A stretch of 36,248 nt of DNA from a virus. Numbering within the stretch: position 1 is the stretch's first letter; every line of letters starts with the position of its first letter. The stretch spans positions 1 to 36,248 of IMG/VR virus record IMGVR_UViG_3300044960_000240. One strand, given 5' to 3'. Positions 9,197 through 16,414 of this stretch are shown here, in pieces. The translations under genes were made by a program, and so were the position numbers. Under the pieces are notes generated by a model. The model was given only the letters and a program-made list of their open reading frames with translations. It was not told the origin of the DNA and did not search any database.

Positions 9197-9563
9197 CGCG
9201 TCCTCTGTTGAGCACCGCCGCTGCCGCCGCTTCCATCACGCGCAGCTGGCCGAACAGCCGCGCGCGATCCTTCGGCCTGACGCCGCGCAGCCGCATGACG
9301 GCCTCCAGCGCCGCGTAGTCGAGCCCGAGGAACATCACGCCCCCGAACCCCACCGCGACGCGCCACTGCGTCGCCAGGGCGCAGAACAGCTCCACGGCCT
9401 CGACATGCTCGGGCCACACCTCGCAGACGTCTTCGGTCGGCTCGGATACCTCGCCCTCGTCGGCCTCGAGCAGCAGCCCGAAGCGTTCCAGATCGTCATC
9501 GGCTTCGTCCTTGCCCTCGTCGCTGCGCCTTGCGCCCGCCCAGTGGCGCGCGGCGTCGGCTAG
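9189..9563 (-). CDS. Tail assembly chaperone T-domain (GT extension, DUF1799-like)
   Basis: This frame has no convincing start of its own; it is open leftward from a slippery site at 9563-9569. A -1 shift there adds 124 residues to the 111-aa G protein, giving a ~235-aa GT product. The first ~50 added residues are acidic (EGKDEADDDLERF, then EADEGEVSEPTED). The last ~75 (WPEHVEAVELFCALATQWRV, then GLDYAALEAVMRLRG) match the DUF1799 phage family, whose members sit just before tape measures. A GTG at 9417-9419 could give a 76-aa product, but the conserved acidic run upstream of it argues for translation through the shift. Family role: GT chaperones bind the tape measure and tube during tail assembly. 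Confidence 0.85.
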   Translation of the reverse strand, partial: LADAARHWAGARRSDEGKDEADDDLERFGLLLEADEGEVSEPTEDVCEVWPEHVEAVELFCALATQWRVAVGFGGVMFLGLDYAALEAVMRLRGVRPKDRARLFGQLRVMEAAAAAVLNRGRDG

Positions 9564-9569
9564 TTTTTT
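9560..9569 (-). promoter_or_regulatory. Programmed -1 ribosomal frameshift site (A AAA AAC, then TAG)
   Basis: Read on the minus strand, A AAA AAC occupies 9569 to 9563 in exact register with the G frame and is followed at once by TAG (9562-9560). Slipping back by one gives AAA AAA CTA and opens the T frame without a stop to 9189. The downstream 30 bases can form a GC-rich stem (GCGCGCC against GGC..GCGC with a 2-base bulge, loop ACTG), which could stimulate slippage. A AAA AAC is a known efficient heptamer for -1 shifts in bacteria. Confidence 0.88.
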
Positions 9570-9895
9570 CGTGCGGCCTCGCCACGGTGCAGCTGCGCGT
9601 GAGCGGCGAGCAAGGCCGTGCGCACATACGTGATGTCGAGCAGCGCGCGCTTGTTCTCCGGGGTAAACGGCAGCTCATTGCCTGTCTCGTCGGTGACGCC
9701 GCGCCAGCCGATGAGCGCCGCATCGAGCAGATCAGACTGCTCCGGGTCGCGCCCGAACACGATGTCGTCGATCCGCGCCTGATCGAGTATCTCGAAGTGC
9801 GCGGTAAACGTCGCCTTCATCACCTTGCCGCCGTCCTGCGGTATGCTCACCGTCACCGGCCACTCGACGGTGCGTTTGGTCGCTATCCTGAACAT
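9560..9895 (-). CDS. Tail assembly chaperone G
   Basis: 111 aa. ATG 9895 is preferred: GGAG lies 7 bases before it, while the longer in-frame start is a TTG inside the probable terminator. The protein is a compact alpha/beta domain with VEWPVTVSIPQDGGK at the N-terminus and a helix ending YVRTALLAAHAQL, like other siphophage G-type chaperones between tube and tape measure. Its last codons read CGA AAA AAC TAG, so the stop falls directly on a slippery heptamer that leads into the T frame. G should be the abundant product and GT the minor one. Confidence 0.85.
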   Translation of the reverse strand: MFRIATKRTVEWPVTVSIPQDGGKVMKATFTAHFEILDQARIDDIVFGRDPEQSDLLDAALIGWRGVTDETGNELPFTPENKRALLDITYVRTALLAAHAQLHRGEAARKN

Positions 9896-9908
9896 CTCGA
9901 CGCTCCAC

Positions 9909-9944
9909 AAAAAAACGCGGACAACCGGTCAGGGTCAGCCCGCG
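9909..9944 (-). terminator. Rho-independent terminator after the tail tube gene
   Basis: On the minus strand the arms CGCGGGC (9944-9938) and GTCCGCG (9922-9916) pair over seven positions with one G-T, enclose a 15-base loop, and are followed by seven T (9915-9909). It lies between the tube gene and chaperone G. Partial termination here would lower chaperone relative to tube expression. The run of T ends just before the Shine-Dalgarno sequence of G. Confidence 0.7.
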
Positions 9945-10043
9945 CGCAAACCCCCTCCGAAACGGCTTTGCTGTTGTTGTTGGTGCCGTGGCCGAGCGCG
10001 GCAGTCGGAGGTCGCGCCGCGCCCGGGATCTTTCAGGGCACGA

Positions 10044-10976
10044 TCACGTCACCGTGATCGAAAACTCGTCGTTGCCCGCCGACGACGGCTGGAGCTCCAT
10101 GTTGAGCCTGATCATCGCGATGCCCTGCTCCTCGCTGATGTCCGGCTCGGTGAGCTGCACCTGGTTCGCCGCGATCGCCACCTTGTTGCCGGCCGCTGTG
10201 CCCTGGGTGACCGCGAGCGCCCCTAGCGTGCCGGCCCTGACGGTCGTCCACCAGTCCTTGGTGGCGACCAGCTCGTCCTCCAGGCGCACCGCACCGCGCG
10301 CGCGCCGCCCGACGAACCGCACCGCCTCCGAGTTCGGCAGGTTCCGGTAGACGATCTCGTTGCCCGTCGAGATCGTGATCTCGCGGAATTTGCCGGCGAA
10401 CCCGAACAGCGTCGCCGGCGTGGTGTTGCTGTTGTTGACCGCGAGCGGCTTCTGGAACGCAGTGAGCGTCGGCGTGGGCAGCGCGACGTCGGAGGGCAGG
10501 ACGTACAGCCCGACGAAGGTGAACGCCCAGACCGGAATGCGGCCCGCGACGATGCGCGCCTCGACGTTGCCGAAGGCGCCCAGCACCTTGTGCAGCCGCC
10601 CGTCCATGTAGAAATAGATCGAGGCGGATTGCTCGCCCGTCGTGATCGGCGCGTACACGACCGACACGCCGGCGTTGATCGTCTCCGACATGCCGCAGCT
10701 CTTGAGCAACGGCCCGTACTTGGGCGCGGTGCCCGCGGCGCCTCCGCCCGCCATCTCGACCTCGAACGAGAGCTCGACGAACGCGCCCGAGACGATCCGG
10801 CCCTTGTTGCCGAAGTAGGGGACGTCGTAGTCGCGATCGTCGTATTCCTGCTGTAGCGGCCGGATCGAGAAGTTGCGCACGAGCATCGCGTCGGTGCCGG
10901 CCGCCGGCGCGGCGTCGGTGCCGTAGGTGCTCTCGTTCTTCGCGAGGATGACCTTGCGTCGGTATTTCAGCGGCAT
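10044..10976 (-). CDS. Major tail tube protein
   Basis: 310 aa, ATG start 3 bases from the stop of the preceding small gene. The order and length fit a siphophage tube protein: N-terminal KYRRKVILAKNESTYGTDAAP (typical of tube proteins, with ESxYGTDAxP), a YDDRDYDVPYFGNKGRIV segment, FVELSFEVEMAGG, and a late segment GNEIVYRNLPNSEAVRF. It polymerises into the non-contractile tail. A strong terminator follows at 9909-9944, consistent with high expression. No sheath gene is found beside it, which supports a siphovirus. The C-terminal ~80 residues may form an outer Ig-like decoration; that is inference. Confidence 0.88.
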   Translation of the reverse strand: MPLKYRRKVILAKNESTYGTDAAPAAGTDAMLVRNFSIRPLQQEYDDRDYDVPYFGNKGRIVSGAFVELSFEVEMAGGGAAGTAPKYGPLLKSCGMSETINAGVSVVYAPITTGEQSASIYFYMDGRLHKVLGAFGNVEARIVAGRIPVWAFTFVGLYVLPSDVALPTPTLTAFQKPLAVNNSNTTPATLFGFAGKFREITISTGNEIVYRNLPNSEAVRFVGRRARGAVRLEDELVATKDWWTTVRAGTLGALAVTQGTAAGNKVAIAANQVQLTEPDISEEQGIAMIRLNMELQPSSAGNDEFSITVT

Positions 10977-10979
10977 CGG

Positions 10980-11225
10980 TTACGCTCCTTTCTTTTTCGG
11001 CGCCGCGGGCGCGGCTGCCGCCGGGTGATCCCACGGCGCGCGGGCCGGCTTGGGCAGCGCCGGTTCGGGCTTGGCGGCCGGATCTGGCTTGGCGAGCGGC
11101 TCGCCCGTTTCATCTCGCGGCCCGCCGCCCGGCGGCTCCGGCTTCGCGGGTCCGTCCTTCGGCCTGCGCTCGCCCGTGACCGGGTCCAGCTCGTAGCTGC
11201 CGCCGACGCCGTGATACCTGTCCAT
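10980..11225 (-). CDS. Small Pro/Ala/Lys-rich protein beside the tube gene
   Basis: 81 aa, low complexity after residue 22: repeated KPEP, KPDP and PxxP motifs ending in KKKGA. The N-terminus reads MDRYHGVGGSYELDPVTGERR. GGAG lies six bases before the ATG at 11225. It is not recognised as a named family. Proteins of this kind occur between tail terminator and tube genes in many siphophages, where they are extended linkers of unknown role. The coding call rests on the ribosome binding site, the tight packing (10 bases from one neighbour, 3 from the other) and the absence of another frame that fits. Confidence 0.7.
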   Translation of the reverse strand: MDRYHGVGGSYELDPVTGERRPKDGPAKPEPPGGGPRDETGEPLAKPDPAAKPEPALPKPARAPWDHPAAAAPAAPKKKGA

Positions 11226-11234
11226 CGCTCGCTC

Positions 11235-11702
11235 CTAGTTGAGGTGCTGGGTCGTCAACCCCAGCTCCGCGAAGTGGCACAACACGCCGCAAAACAGCAC
11301 TGGCCGGTGATCGAGCACCTGGATGCCCGCCTCGCCATTGGCCGGGTTGACGCATGAGAACACCACGCCGCCCAGCGTGTCGTCGGCGCGGAACGCGTCG
11401 CGGATCTGCTCGATCAGGTCGTCGAACAGCCGCTCGGTCGCATCGGCGTCATCCAGCCCCATGTAGCCGCGGATGCGCCAGCCGTGCAGCACGACCCAGC
11501 GCGCGATGTCCTCGAGCGTCTCGCGCGTGGAGACGCGCCGGATGTGCCAGCCGAGCACGCGCTTCGGCGTGCCGCTCGTGTACAGCGCTATGAGCCTCGA
11601 TTGGTCCCTCACGAACCGCTCGTACTCGTGCACCGGGCCGACGCCGGAGACGGTCTCCATCTTCTGCCGGATCGCGGTGCGGATCTGCTGCACCGTCGGC
11701 AT
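11235..11702 (-). CDS. Tail terminator-like protein
   Basis: 155 aa, ATG 11702 overlapping the previous stop as TGATG. It starts with a helix typical of terminators (TVQQIRTAIRQKMETV). It then has beta strands and a helix with TERLFDDLIEQIRDAFRADD, and ends QVLDHRPVLFCGVLCHFAELGLTT. Size, alpha/beta pattern and location between the gp10-like protein and the tube gene match tail terminators (lambda gpU / HK97 gp10-neighbour type), which cap the tube and join tail to head. No sequence motif is diagnostic, so the call leans on gene order. Confidence 0.75.
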   Translation of the reverse strand: MPTVQQIRTAIRQKMETVSGVGPVHEYERFVRDQSRLIALYTSGTPKRVLGWHIRRVSTRETLEDIARWVVLHGWRIRGYMGLDDADATERLFDDLIEQIRDAFRADDTLGGVVFSCVNPANGEAGIQVLDHRPVLFCGVLCHFAELGLTTQHLN

Positions 11703-12202
11703 CAGGCGCCTCCCTCAGCCAGGCGCCCGGCGATGCGTGCCGCCGCCCGATCGAAGATTGCGCGCACCTGCGCCTCCTCGGCCTGGAACGCGAGGCCGAA
11801 GGGTCGCTGCGCCGCGGTGCCTCTCAACGAGATTTTGCGGGCGATCAGGAACGCCACGCCGCGCGCCGTCTTCTCGCTCGTGACACCGAGCTTGACCTTC
11901 ACCCAGTCCACGAGCGCATCCACCGGCGGGAAATGCGGCTTCGTGCCAAGCTCGACCGGGACGGCGTAATTGAGCGGCGTGGAGACCAGTCCGAGGACGC
12001 CCGTGTCGGACACCTCCTCGCGGTTAAAGACGCTCGCGCGCAGCGTCCCGTGCGCGGTGGGCATGCGCTCCTGGACCTCGCGCACAAGCAGCAGGTCGGC
12101 TTCGGTCACCGCCGCCTCCAGCTCCTCGCGCACGAGCTGCGGCGCGCGCGCGAGCGCCGCCTGCACGTCCTTCAGATTCCCGAGATCGATCTCGTAGAGC
12201 AC
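11702..12202 (-). CDS. HK97 gp10-like neck / virion morphogenesis protein
   Basis: 166 aa from GTG 12202, which overlaps the upstream TAG as TAGTG and has GGAGG eight bases before it. Longer versions of this frame run far into the upstream gene and are shadows. The protein is helical at first (AALARAPQLVREELEAAVTEADLLLVREVQERMP), then has HGTLRASVF and a GLVSTPLNYAVPVELGTKPHF segment followed by a helix. The LRxSxx...YAxxVExGTKPH arrangement is the signature of HK97 gp10 family neck proteins. It probably works in head completion or tail joining. Confidence 0.85.
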   Translation of the reverse strand: MLYEIDLGNLKDVQAALARAPQLVREELEAAVTEADLLLVREVQERMPTAHGTLRASVFNREEVSDTGVLGLVSTPLNYAVPVELGTKPHFPPVDALVDWVKVKLGVTSEKTARGVAFLIARKISLRGTAAQRPFGLAFQAEEAQVRAIFDRAAARIAGRLAEGGA

Positions 12203-12879
12203 TAGCGGAACCTCCGCGCGTGCAGGAGCCGGTCCTCGCCGCGGCTGTCGGGGAAATCCAGGTTCACCACGACGCCGGCGGGCGCGGCTTTTTTCTCCTC
12301 GATCCCCAGCTCGTCGTGGTAGCGCTTGCGCAGTGCCCGCGCCCGCGAGGCGTATTCCTGGGCCTTGGATTGCTGCTCGACGCTGTCGGCCTGCATCGAC
12401 GAATCCGTGCCGCCGGAGTAGAACGCGGCCAGCTCGTCGCACAGGAGCGCCGCCGCCCAGCAGGCGACGGGCTCGCGGTCCTGGACCGCGATCGTGTCCT
12501 GCGTCGCGCTGACCACGTGCTGGATCGTGTAGGTCGCGCGCACGTTGTTCGCCGCGACCTGCACCGCATCGAGCACTTGGATCTTGAGCGCCGTCGGACT
12601 GCGGTAGAAGTCGTAGCGCGCCGGATCGAGCAGCGTCGGCGGTACGTTCCCGATCGGGTATTCGAGCGAGCGAAGCTCCGAGAAGTCCGTCTCCCAGCCC
12701 GCCGGCAGCGGCAAGACGTTGGCCGACTCCGGCGTCAGATCCTCCACCTTGAGCCGCGGCCGGTCTTTCGAGTACCGCTTCACTGCCAGATCAATCGCGC
12801 GGTCCTTCTCGGCCGCGGCGATCTTGCCGGCGTCGTCTCGCACGAGCTCGGTGACGAGGGTCTGGTAGTCGGAAAGCAT
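12202..12879 (-). CDS. Head-tail connector / adaptor protein
   Basis: 225 aa. The N-terminal half is helical (LVTELVRDDAGKIAAAEKDRAIDLAVKRYSKD in two runs), followed by short strands and a long helical segment with CWAAALLCDELAAFY and QQSKAQEYASRARALRKRY. Helical proteins of this size located after the major capsid protein are usually connectors that extend the portal (gp6/gp15-like adaptors). The C-terminus is a flexible tail ending RLLHARRFR. Start ATG at 12879. It follows an 89-base non-coding gap with a strong hairpin, so it may begin a new transcription segment. Confidence 0.75.
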   Translation of the reverse strand: MLSDYQTLVTELVRDDAGKIAAAEKDRAIDLAVKRYSKDRPRLKVEDLTPESANVLPLPAGWETDFSELRSLEYPIGNVPPTLLDPARYDFYRSPTALKIQVLDAVQVAANNVRATYTIQHVVSATQDTIAVQDREPVACWAAALLCDELAAFYSGGTDSSMQADSVEQQSKAQEYASRARALRKRYHDELGIEEKKAAPAGVVVNLDFPDSRGEDRLLHARRFR

Positions 12880-12912
12880 GCGCTGGAATCGTCCGCGAGA
12901 GCCCCGAACGCT

Positions 12913-12949
12913 CGAAGGGGCGGGGCGCCTCTATCTCCCCGCCCCTTCG
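12913..12949. other. Perfect 13-bp inverted repeat (strong hairpin) between head genes
   Basis: Arms CGAAGGGGCGGGG and CCCCGCCCCTTCG (12913-12925 and 12937-12949) match perfectly around an 11-base loop. No run of T follows on either strand, so it is not a standard intrinsic terminator. It lies in the gap between the exported small protein and the connector gene and could be an mRNA end-protecting or processing structure, or a Rho-linked terminator. Confidence 0.65.
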
Positions 12950-12968
12950 CGGCTCGGTCAGGTATCGG

Positions 12969-13436
12969 TCACTTTCTCGCGCAGGTGAGCACCACCGTAA
13001 TGTCGTCCCAGGTCGGCGAGGTGCCGCCGATCGTGAGCACTACGGTCATCACCGATTCGTCAGCGATCGCCGCAGTCGCGATCGTGCCCTCGGACCAGGT
13101 CCCGGCGGTGACGGAAAACGGCGCGGAAAGCACCGAAACGCCGCCGCTCTGGAGGTCCACCGTCAGGGTCGGCGAGGTACCACCGGAGGCGCGCGCGCTC
13201 GCGCCCACTCCGAGCAGCTCGCAGGGCTGCGGCATCGCGAATCTGATGGGAGTGACGGTCGCGGTGCGCTGCCCGGCGATGAAGAAGGGCAGCACCATGA
13301 CCTGGCCGGCGCCGACGGCGACGTTCGGCGTCGCGCCGCGCGCGGGCGGCGCAAACGCGGCGATCAGAGCGGCGAGCCCGGCCGCTGCGAGCGCGAGCAG
13401 GGCCGCGTGCGTGTGGCGGGTGAGGTAGGTGATCAT
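12969..13436 (-). CDS. Exported or membrane-anchored small protein in the head module
   Basis: 155 aa from ATG 13436 (AGGAG seven bases upstream); an in-frame start 15 codons earlier would overlap the capsid gene. Residues 1-35 look like a signal peptide: TRHTH, then a hydrophobic run at 11-29, then PPARGA with a possible cleavage after Ala35. The mature part is Thr/Ser/Val-rich and probably beta-stranded, with two cysteines (C72 and one four residues from the C-terminus) that could pair in the periplasm. It is unrecognised. A capsid decoration, a cell-surface protein made late in infection, or a moron product are all possible. Confidence 0.7.
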   Translation of the reverse strand: MITYLTRHTHAALLALAAAGLAALIAAFAPPARGATPNVAVGAGQVMVLPFFIAGQRTATVTPIRFAMPQPCELLGVGASARASGGTSPTLTVDLQSGGVSVLSAPFSVTAGTWSEGTIATAAIADESVMTVVLTIGGTSPTWDDITVVLTCARK

Positions 13437-13456
13437 GATGGGTCTCCTCGTTCCGG

Positions 13457-15745
13457 TTACGGCACGACCGACTTGTCCCACGCGCGGTAGTTGATGACGT
13501 TGCCGCCGTAGATGTGCCGGATCTTGTAGGTCACCTTGTCGTTGGAGAACATCGAGCCGACGGTCGGCGAATCCTGCACGAACATCTCCGGCTCCTCGTT
13601 GCCGTCGAGGAAGCCGATCTCGATGCCGACGAGGTCGTCCACGTCTGCCGAGATCGCCCAGTCGTTCGTGTCCGTCCAGTACGGCACCGGGACCACGGTG
13701 AGCGACATCTGCTGCACGAACGTCTTGTCGAGGTTCGTGTTGCGGTTAAAGAGATCCACCGCGGTCTGCTCGAGGTCGTCGGGCACCCACAGATACCGCG
13801 GCCCGATTCCGAGCCGCTTGTTGCTGCCCGCCTCGGTCTGTTTTTTCATGCGCAGACGGGCAGCGGCGAGCGTCGTCGCATCGAGCGCGCTCGAGCCCAG
13901 ATTGCCGTGCGTCGCGTGAAAGAACGCCACGCCGTCGTAGATCGTCGGGTTGGTGCGCACGAAGTCGAGCACGAATTCGCACAACGTGCGCTTGGCGGCC
14001 CGCGCGAGCGCGATCGGGATGCGCCGGATCGCGCCAACGTCGTCGTTTCGAATCATCTCGAGCGTCAGGTCCTCCGTGCCGCCGCGCTTGCTCGCCGCAT
14101 AGGTGGCTTTCTCGTCGCTGGGCGAGGTGAGCGCGGTGTACGGCGCACCCTGGGCCACCGTCGGAAGGTTCCCGTAGCCGCCGATGCGCGTGCGCTCGTT
14201 GGTGCGGAAATCGGTGACCGGGACCCGGTCGCAGGCGAGACGCCAGGCGTCCCACGCGGTGTTCTCGCGGTATTCCTTGACCATGCGCCGGGTGATCGCG
14301 TTGCCCAGGACGTTCGCCCAGGAGGAGCTGTCCAGCGATTCGCGGAACGCCGCACCCACCGACTCTGCCAGGCGCGCCTTGTCCACGTTCTCCCACTTGC
14401 CGGTGACGCGCCGATCGCCGGTCATCTCGATGTAGCACTCGCGGAACGACTGCACCCGCGCGTGATCCTTGTGCGAGCGATCGAAGAACGCATCGAGCAT
14501 GTCGGCGATCTTCACCGAGCGGTCCTCGACATGGATGTCGAGGCCCTCCATGCGCACGCGGCCGCTCTCGACGAACCGGGCGAGGTAGGCGCGCTCGGCC
14601 TTGATTTCGGCGTCCACGTCGGCCTCGGTGAAACGCTCCATGCCGTCGAAGCGCGCTTGCAGCCTCTCGCGCGCCGGCTCGGGCAGGCCGCAGGAGGCGA
14701 TCTGCGCTCGCGCGTAGGCGCGCGCCTCGATCATGCGCAGCTGCGCGACGGTGACGGGCTTGTCGTCGTCCTTCGACTCCGGCTGCGGCTGCGGCTGCGG
14801 CGCGATCGCGAGCGCCTCGGCATAGCGCGCCTCCAGCTCCTCATCGGTGATCGTGTCGGGATTGATCTTGGCGTACAGCTCGGGCCGCTTCGCCTTGATC
14901 GTGGCGAGCATTCGCTCTTTCATGGGGTCTCGCTCCTTCGGGTCGGCGGCTTCGAGCAGGTTCACGAGCGCGCCGCCGGCGCTCGGCTCCACGATGATGT
15001 CCACGGACGAGACGCGGACGAACTTCTCCGCGATGCGCTTGACACCTTCGCGCACCGACGATTTGGTGAGCGCGTAGGCGTCGATCGAGAGGCCGACCAG
15101 GTCTCGCTTGCCCCGCCGCCAGGCGTCCACCAGCGTTTCGCGCAGCGAGCGCATGCCCGCTGCGATGTTGAGCCGCCCGGCGACGTAGCCGGTGTCGGGC
15201 GCCTGGCCCTCGACGAAGCGCGGCTCGGAGATCCAGCCGGCGATGTTCCGCGGATCCTTGCCCTTGTCCTTGAGATGTTCCTCGTCGGACTTGACGAACA
15301 CTCGCGCTCCGTCGAACAACGGCACCGCCTCGCGCAGCGCGCTGTCGGGGTAGTAGTTGCCGTTCTTCGACCGCCCGGCGCGCACCAGGATCGCGTCCCA
15401 GGCCGTGCCGTCGGCGGCCTTCGCCTCGACCAGCCAGGACTCGGCCGCCGCCTCGCGCACCGCGACCGGCACGTAGGTCTCCAGCACTTCCTCGGGATCC
15501 GAGAGCGTCACCTGGTTGTCCGGGCCGAGCGTGTAGCCGTAACTCCAGTACCGCCCGTCGCGCCGAACGATCACGCGGTCGGCAAAGATCGCCTCGATGC
15601 AGACCATCCACGCCTTGTCGGGCTCGTAGCCGAGCTTCTTGACGAGCGCGGCCTGCACCAGATCGATGATTTGGCGGTATTCGCCGGTCGCGGCTTCACG
15701 CAGCGCCGCCGCGCCGACGATACCCTCGGTCGGAATCGCCCGCAC
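13457..15745 (-). CDS. Fused prohead protease - scaffold - major capsid protein
   Basis: 762 aa, GTG start one base after the upstream TAA. An N-terminal ~95-residue domain is followed by a protease-like domain with a likely catalytic His157 in DEEHLKDKGK and Ser220 in VGLSIDAYA, preceded by the usual LVDAWRRGKRD helix. Residues ~265-400 are charged and helical with a PQPQPQPES linker, as scaffolds are. Residues ~405-762 look like a gpT-type major head protein, with a C-terminal segment containing VGIEIGFLDGNEEPEMFVQD. In Mu these are separate genes (I/Z and T). The reading frame is open throughout, so the capsid must be released by self-cleavage or by internal initiation. Fusions are known in some phages but are uncommon. 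Confidence 0.9.
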   Translation of the reverse strand: MRAIPTEGIVGAAALREAATGEYRQIIDLVQAALVKKLGYEPDKAWMVCIEAIFADRVIVRRDGRYWSYGYTLGPDNQVTLSDPEEVLETYVPVAVREAAAESWLVEAKAADGTAWDAILVRAGRSKNGNYYPDSALREAVPLFDGARVFVKSDEEHLKDKGKDPRNIAGWISEPRFVEGQAPDTGYVAGRLNIAAGMRSLRETLVDAWRRGKRDLVGLSIDAYALTKSSVREGVKRIAEKFVRVSSVDIIVEPSAGGALVNLLEAADPKERDPMKERMLATIKAKRPELYAKINPDTITDEELEARYAEALAIAPQPQPQPESKDDDKPVTVAQLRMIEARAYARAQIASCGLPEPARERLQARFDGMERFTEADVDAEIKAERAYLARFVESGRVRMEGLDIHVEDRSVKIADMLDAFFDRSHKDHARVQSFRECYIEMTGDRRVTGKWENVDKARLAESVGAAFRESLDSSSWANVLGNAITRRMVKEYRENTAWDAWRLACDRVPVTDFRTNERTRIGGYGNLPTVAQGAPYTALTSPSDEKATYAASKRGGTEDLTLEMIRNDDVGAIRRIPIALARAAKRTLCEFVLDFVRTNPTIYDGVAFFHATHGNLGSSALDATTLAAARLRMKKQTEAGSNKRLGIGPRYLWVPDDLEQTAVDLFNRNTNLDKTFVQQMSLTVVPVPYWTDTNDWAISADVDDLVGIEIGFLDGNEEPEMFVQDSPTVGSMFSNDKVTYKIRHIYGGNVINYRAWDKSVVP

Positions 15746-15746
15746 G

Positions 15747-15986
15747 TTACGCGCGCACCTCGTGCCGGCGGCCGTCGAGCGTGACGATCGTCACGCGGCC
15801 GTCGTCATACTGCGCCGCGCCGATGATGTGCCGCTCCGCGAGATCGGCTTCCTCGGCCTTCAGCACCACACGCTCCTTGCCGTCCTCGGCCTTGGCCGTG
15901 ATCGGCTTCGCGATCTGCACCTTGATGGAGCGGCCCTTGAATGCCTTCATCGCCTCTGCCGCGCTGATTTCGGTTCGCTTCGCCAT
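15747..15986 (-). CDS. Small basic protein preceding the capsid gene
   Basis: 79 aa, ATG 15986 with GGAG six bases upstream. Short helix (ISAAEAMKAFKGRSIKVQ) followed by strands, with EEADLAERHIIGAAQYDDGRVTIVTLDGRRHEV at the C-terminus. It is not recognised. It begins the capsid transcription segment, because upstream lie a hairpin repeat and the oppositely oriented nuclease gene. Comparable small proteins just before capsid genes can be head accessory factors, but nothing in the sequence proves that. Confidence 0.75.
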   Translation of the reverse strand: MAKRTEISAAEAMKAFKGRSIKVQIAKPITAKAEDGKERVVLKAEEADLAERHIIGAAQYDDGRVTIVTLDGRRHEVRA

Positions 15987-16047
15987 GCGTTTCTCCGGAG
16001 TCGTCGTCGTAGCGCGGGGCCGAATTTAGGCCTGCGATTCCGGGCGG

Positions 16048-16072
16048 TTAACCCCGAAGGGCTTCGGGGGCG
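16048..16072. repeat. Hairpin repeat copy 1 (CCCCGAAG-GG-CTTCGGGG)
   Basis: A 25-bp sequence, TTAACCCCGAAG, two bases, CTTCGGGGGCG, that recurs at 25824-25848 with only the two loop bases changed. The 8-bp stem is perfect. Read on the minus strand the hairpin is followed by TTAA. It precedes the capsid transcription segment and ends four bases before the nuclease ATG at 16076. It may be a terminator for the minus-strand transcript coming from the MuF gene. Confidence 0.7.
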
Positions 16073-16075
16073 GGT

Positions 16076-16414
16076 ATGATCCGCGCGATGCGCGCACTGC
16101 TGTTACTCGTCGCGCTGGCTCTACCTGCGGCCGAGGCCGGCGCCCAGGCGCCATGCCGCGCGATCGACGGCGACACGATCCGCTGCGGCAAGGAACGGAT
16201 CAGGCTACACGGGGTGTATGCGCCCGAGCTGCGCGAGCCCGGCGGGCGCGAGGCGCGCCAGCGTCTGCAGCAGCGGCTGGAATCTGGCGATCTACGGATC
16301 GAGCGCCGCGGCCGCGATCGCTATGGCCGGACGGTCGGCGATGTGTATGTCGGCGGCGCGAGGATCACGCAGCGCGACGTCGGCCCGGCGGGCGGGCGCG
16401 GCGCGCGGCGCTAG
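16076..16414 (+). CDS. Secreted staphylococcal-nuclease-fold protein (moron)
   Basis: 112 aa, transcribed against the surrounding late operon. Residues 6-25 form a signal peptide (ALLLLVALALP, then AGAQA); ATG 16088 is an alternative start. The rest is an SNase (thermonuclease) core: AIDGDTIRCG, RIRLHGVYAPELREPGG, and RDRYGRTVGDVYV. Of the nuclease active-site residues, the DGDT aspartates, the first arginine (R43), the glutamate (E51) and the second arginine (R85) are present, but the Ca-binding aspartate of the usual (I/V)DAPE motif is Tyr48. The usual C-terminal helix and strand are missing. It may be a weak or inactive periplasmic nuclease, perhaps for lysogen fitness or degradation of incoming DNA. 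Confidence 0.8.
   Translation: MIRAMRALLLLVALALPAAEAGAQAPCRAIDGDTIRCGKERIRLHGVYAPELREPGGREARQRLQQRLESGDLRIERRGRDRYGRTVGDVYVGGARITQRDVGPAGGRGARR

Noticed and set aside
9189-9419. Independent 76-aa DUF1799 gene starting at GTG 9419
   Set aside because: The frame is open well upstream to an in-register slippery site, so a frameshift extension explains it better.
13514-15784. Plus-strand open frame of 756 codons opposite the capsid gene
   Set aside because: Its translation is Arg/His/Leu/Val-rich low complexity. The minus strand here encodes the recognisable protease and capsid, and long antisense frames are expected at this GC content.
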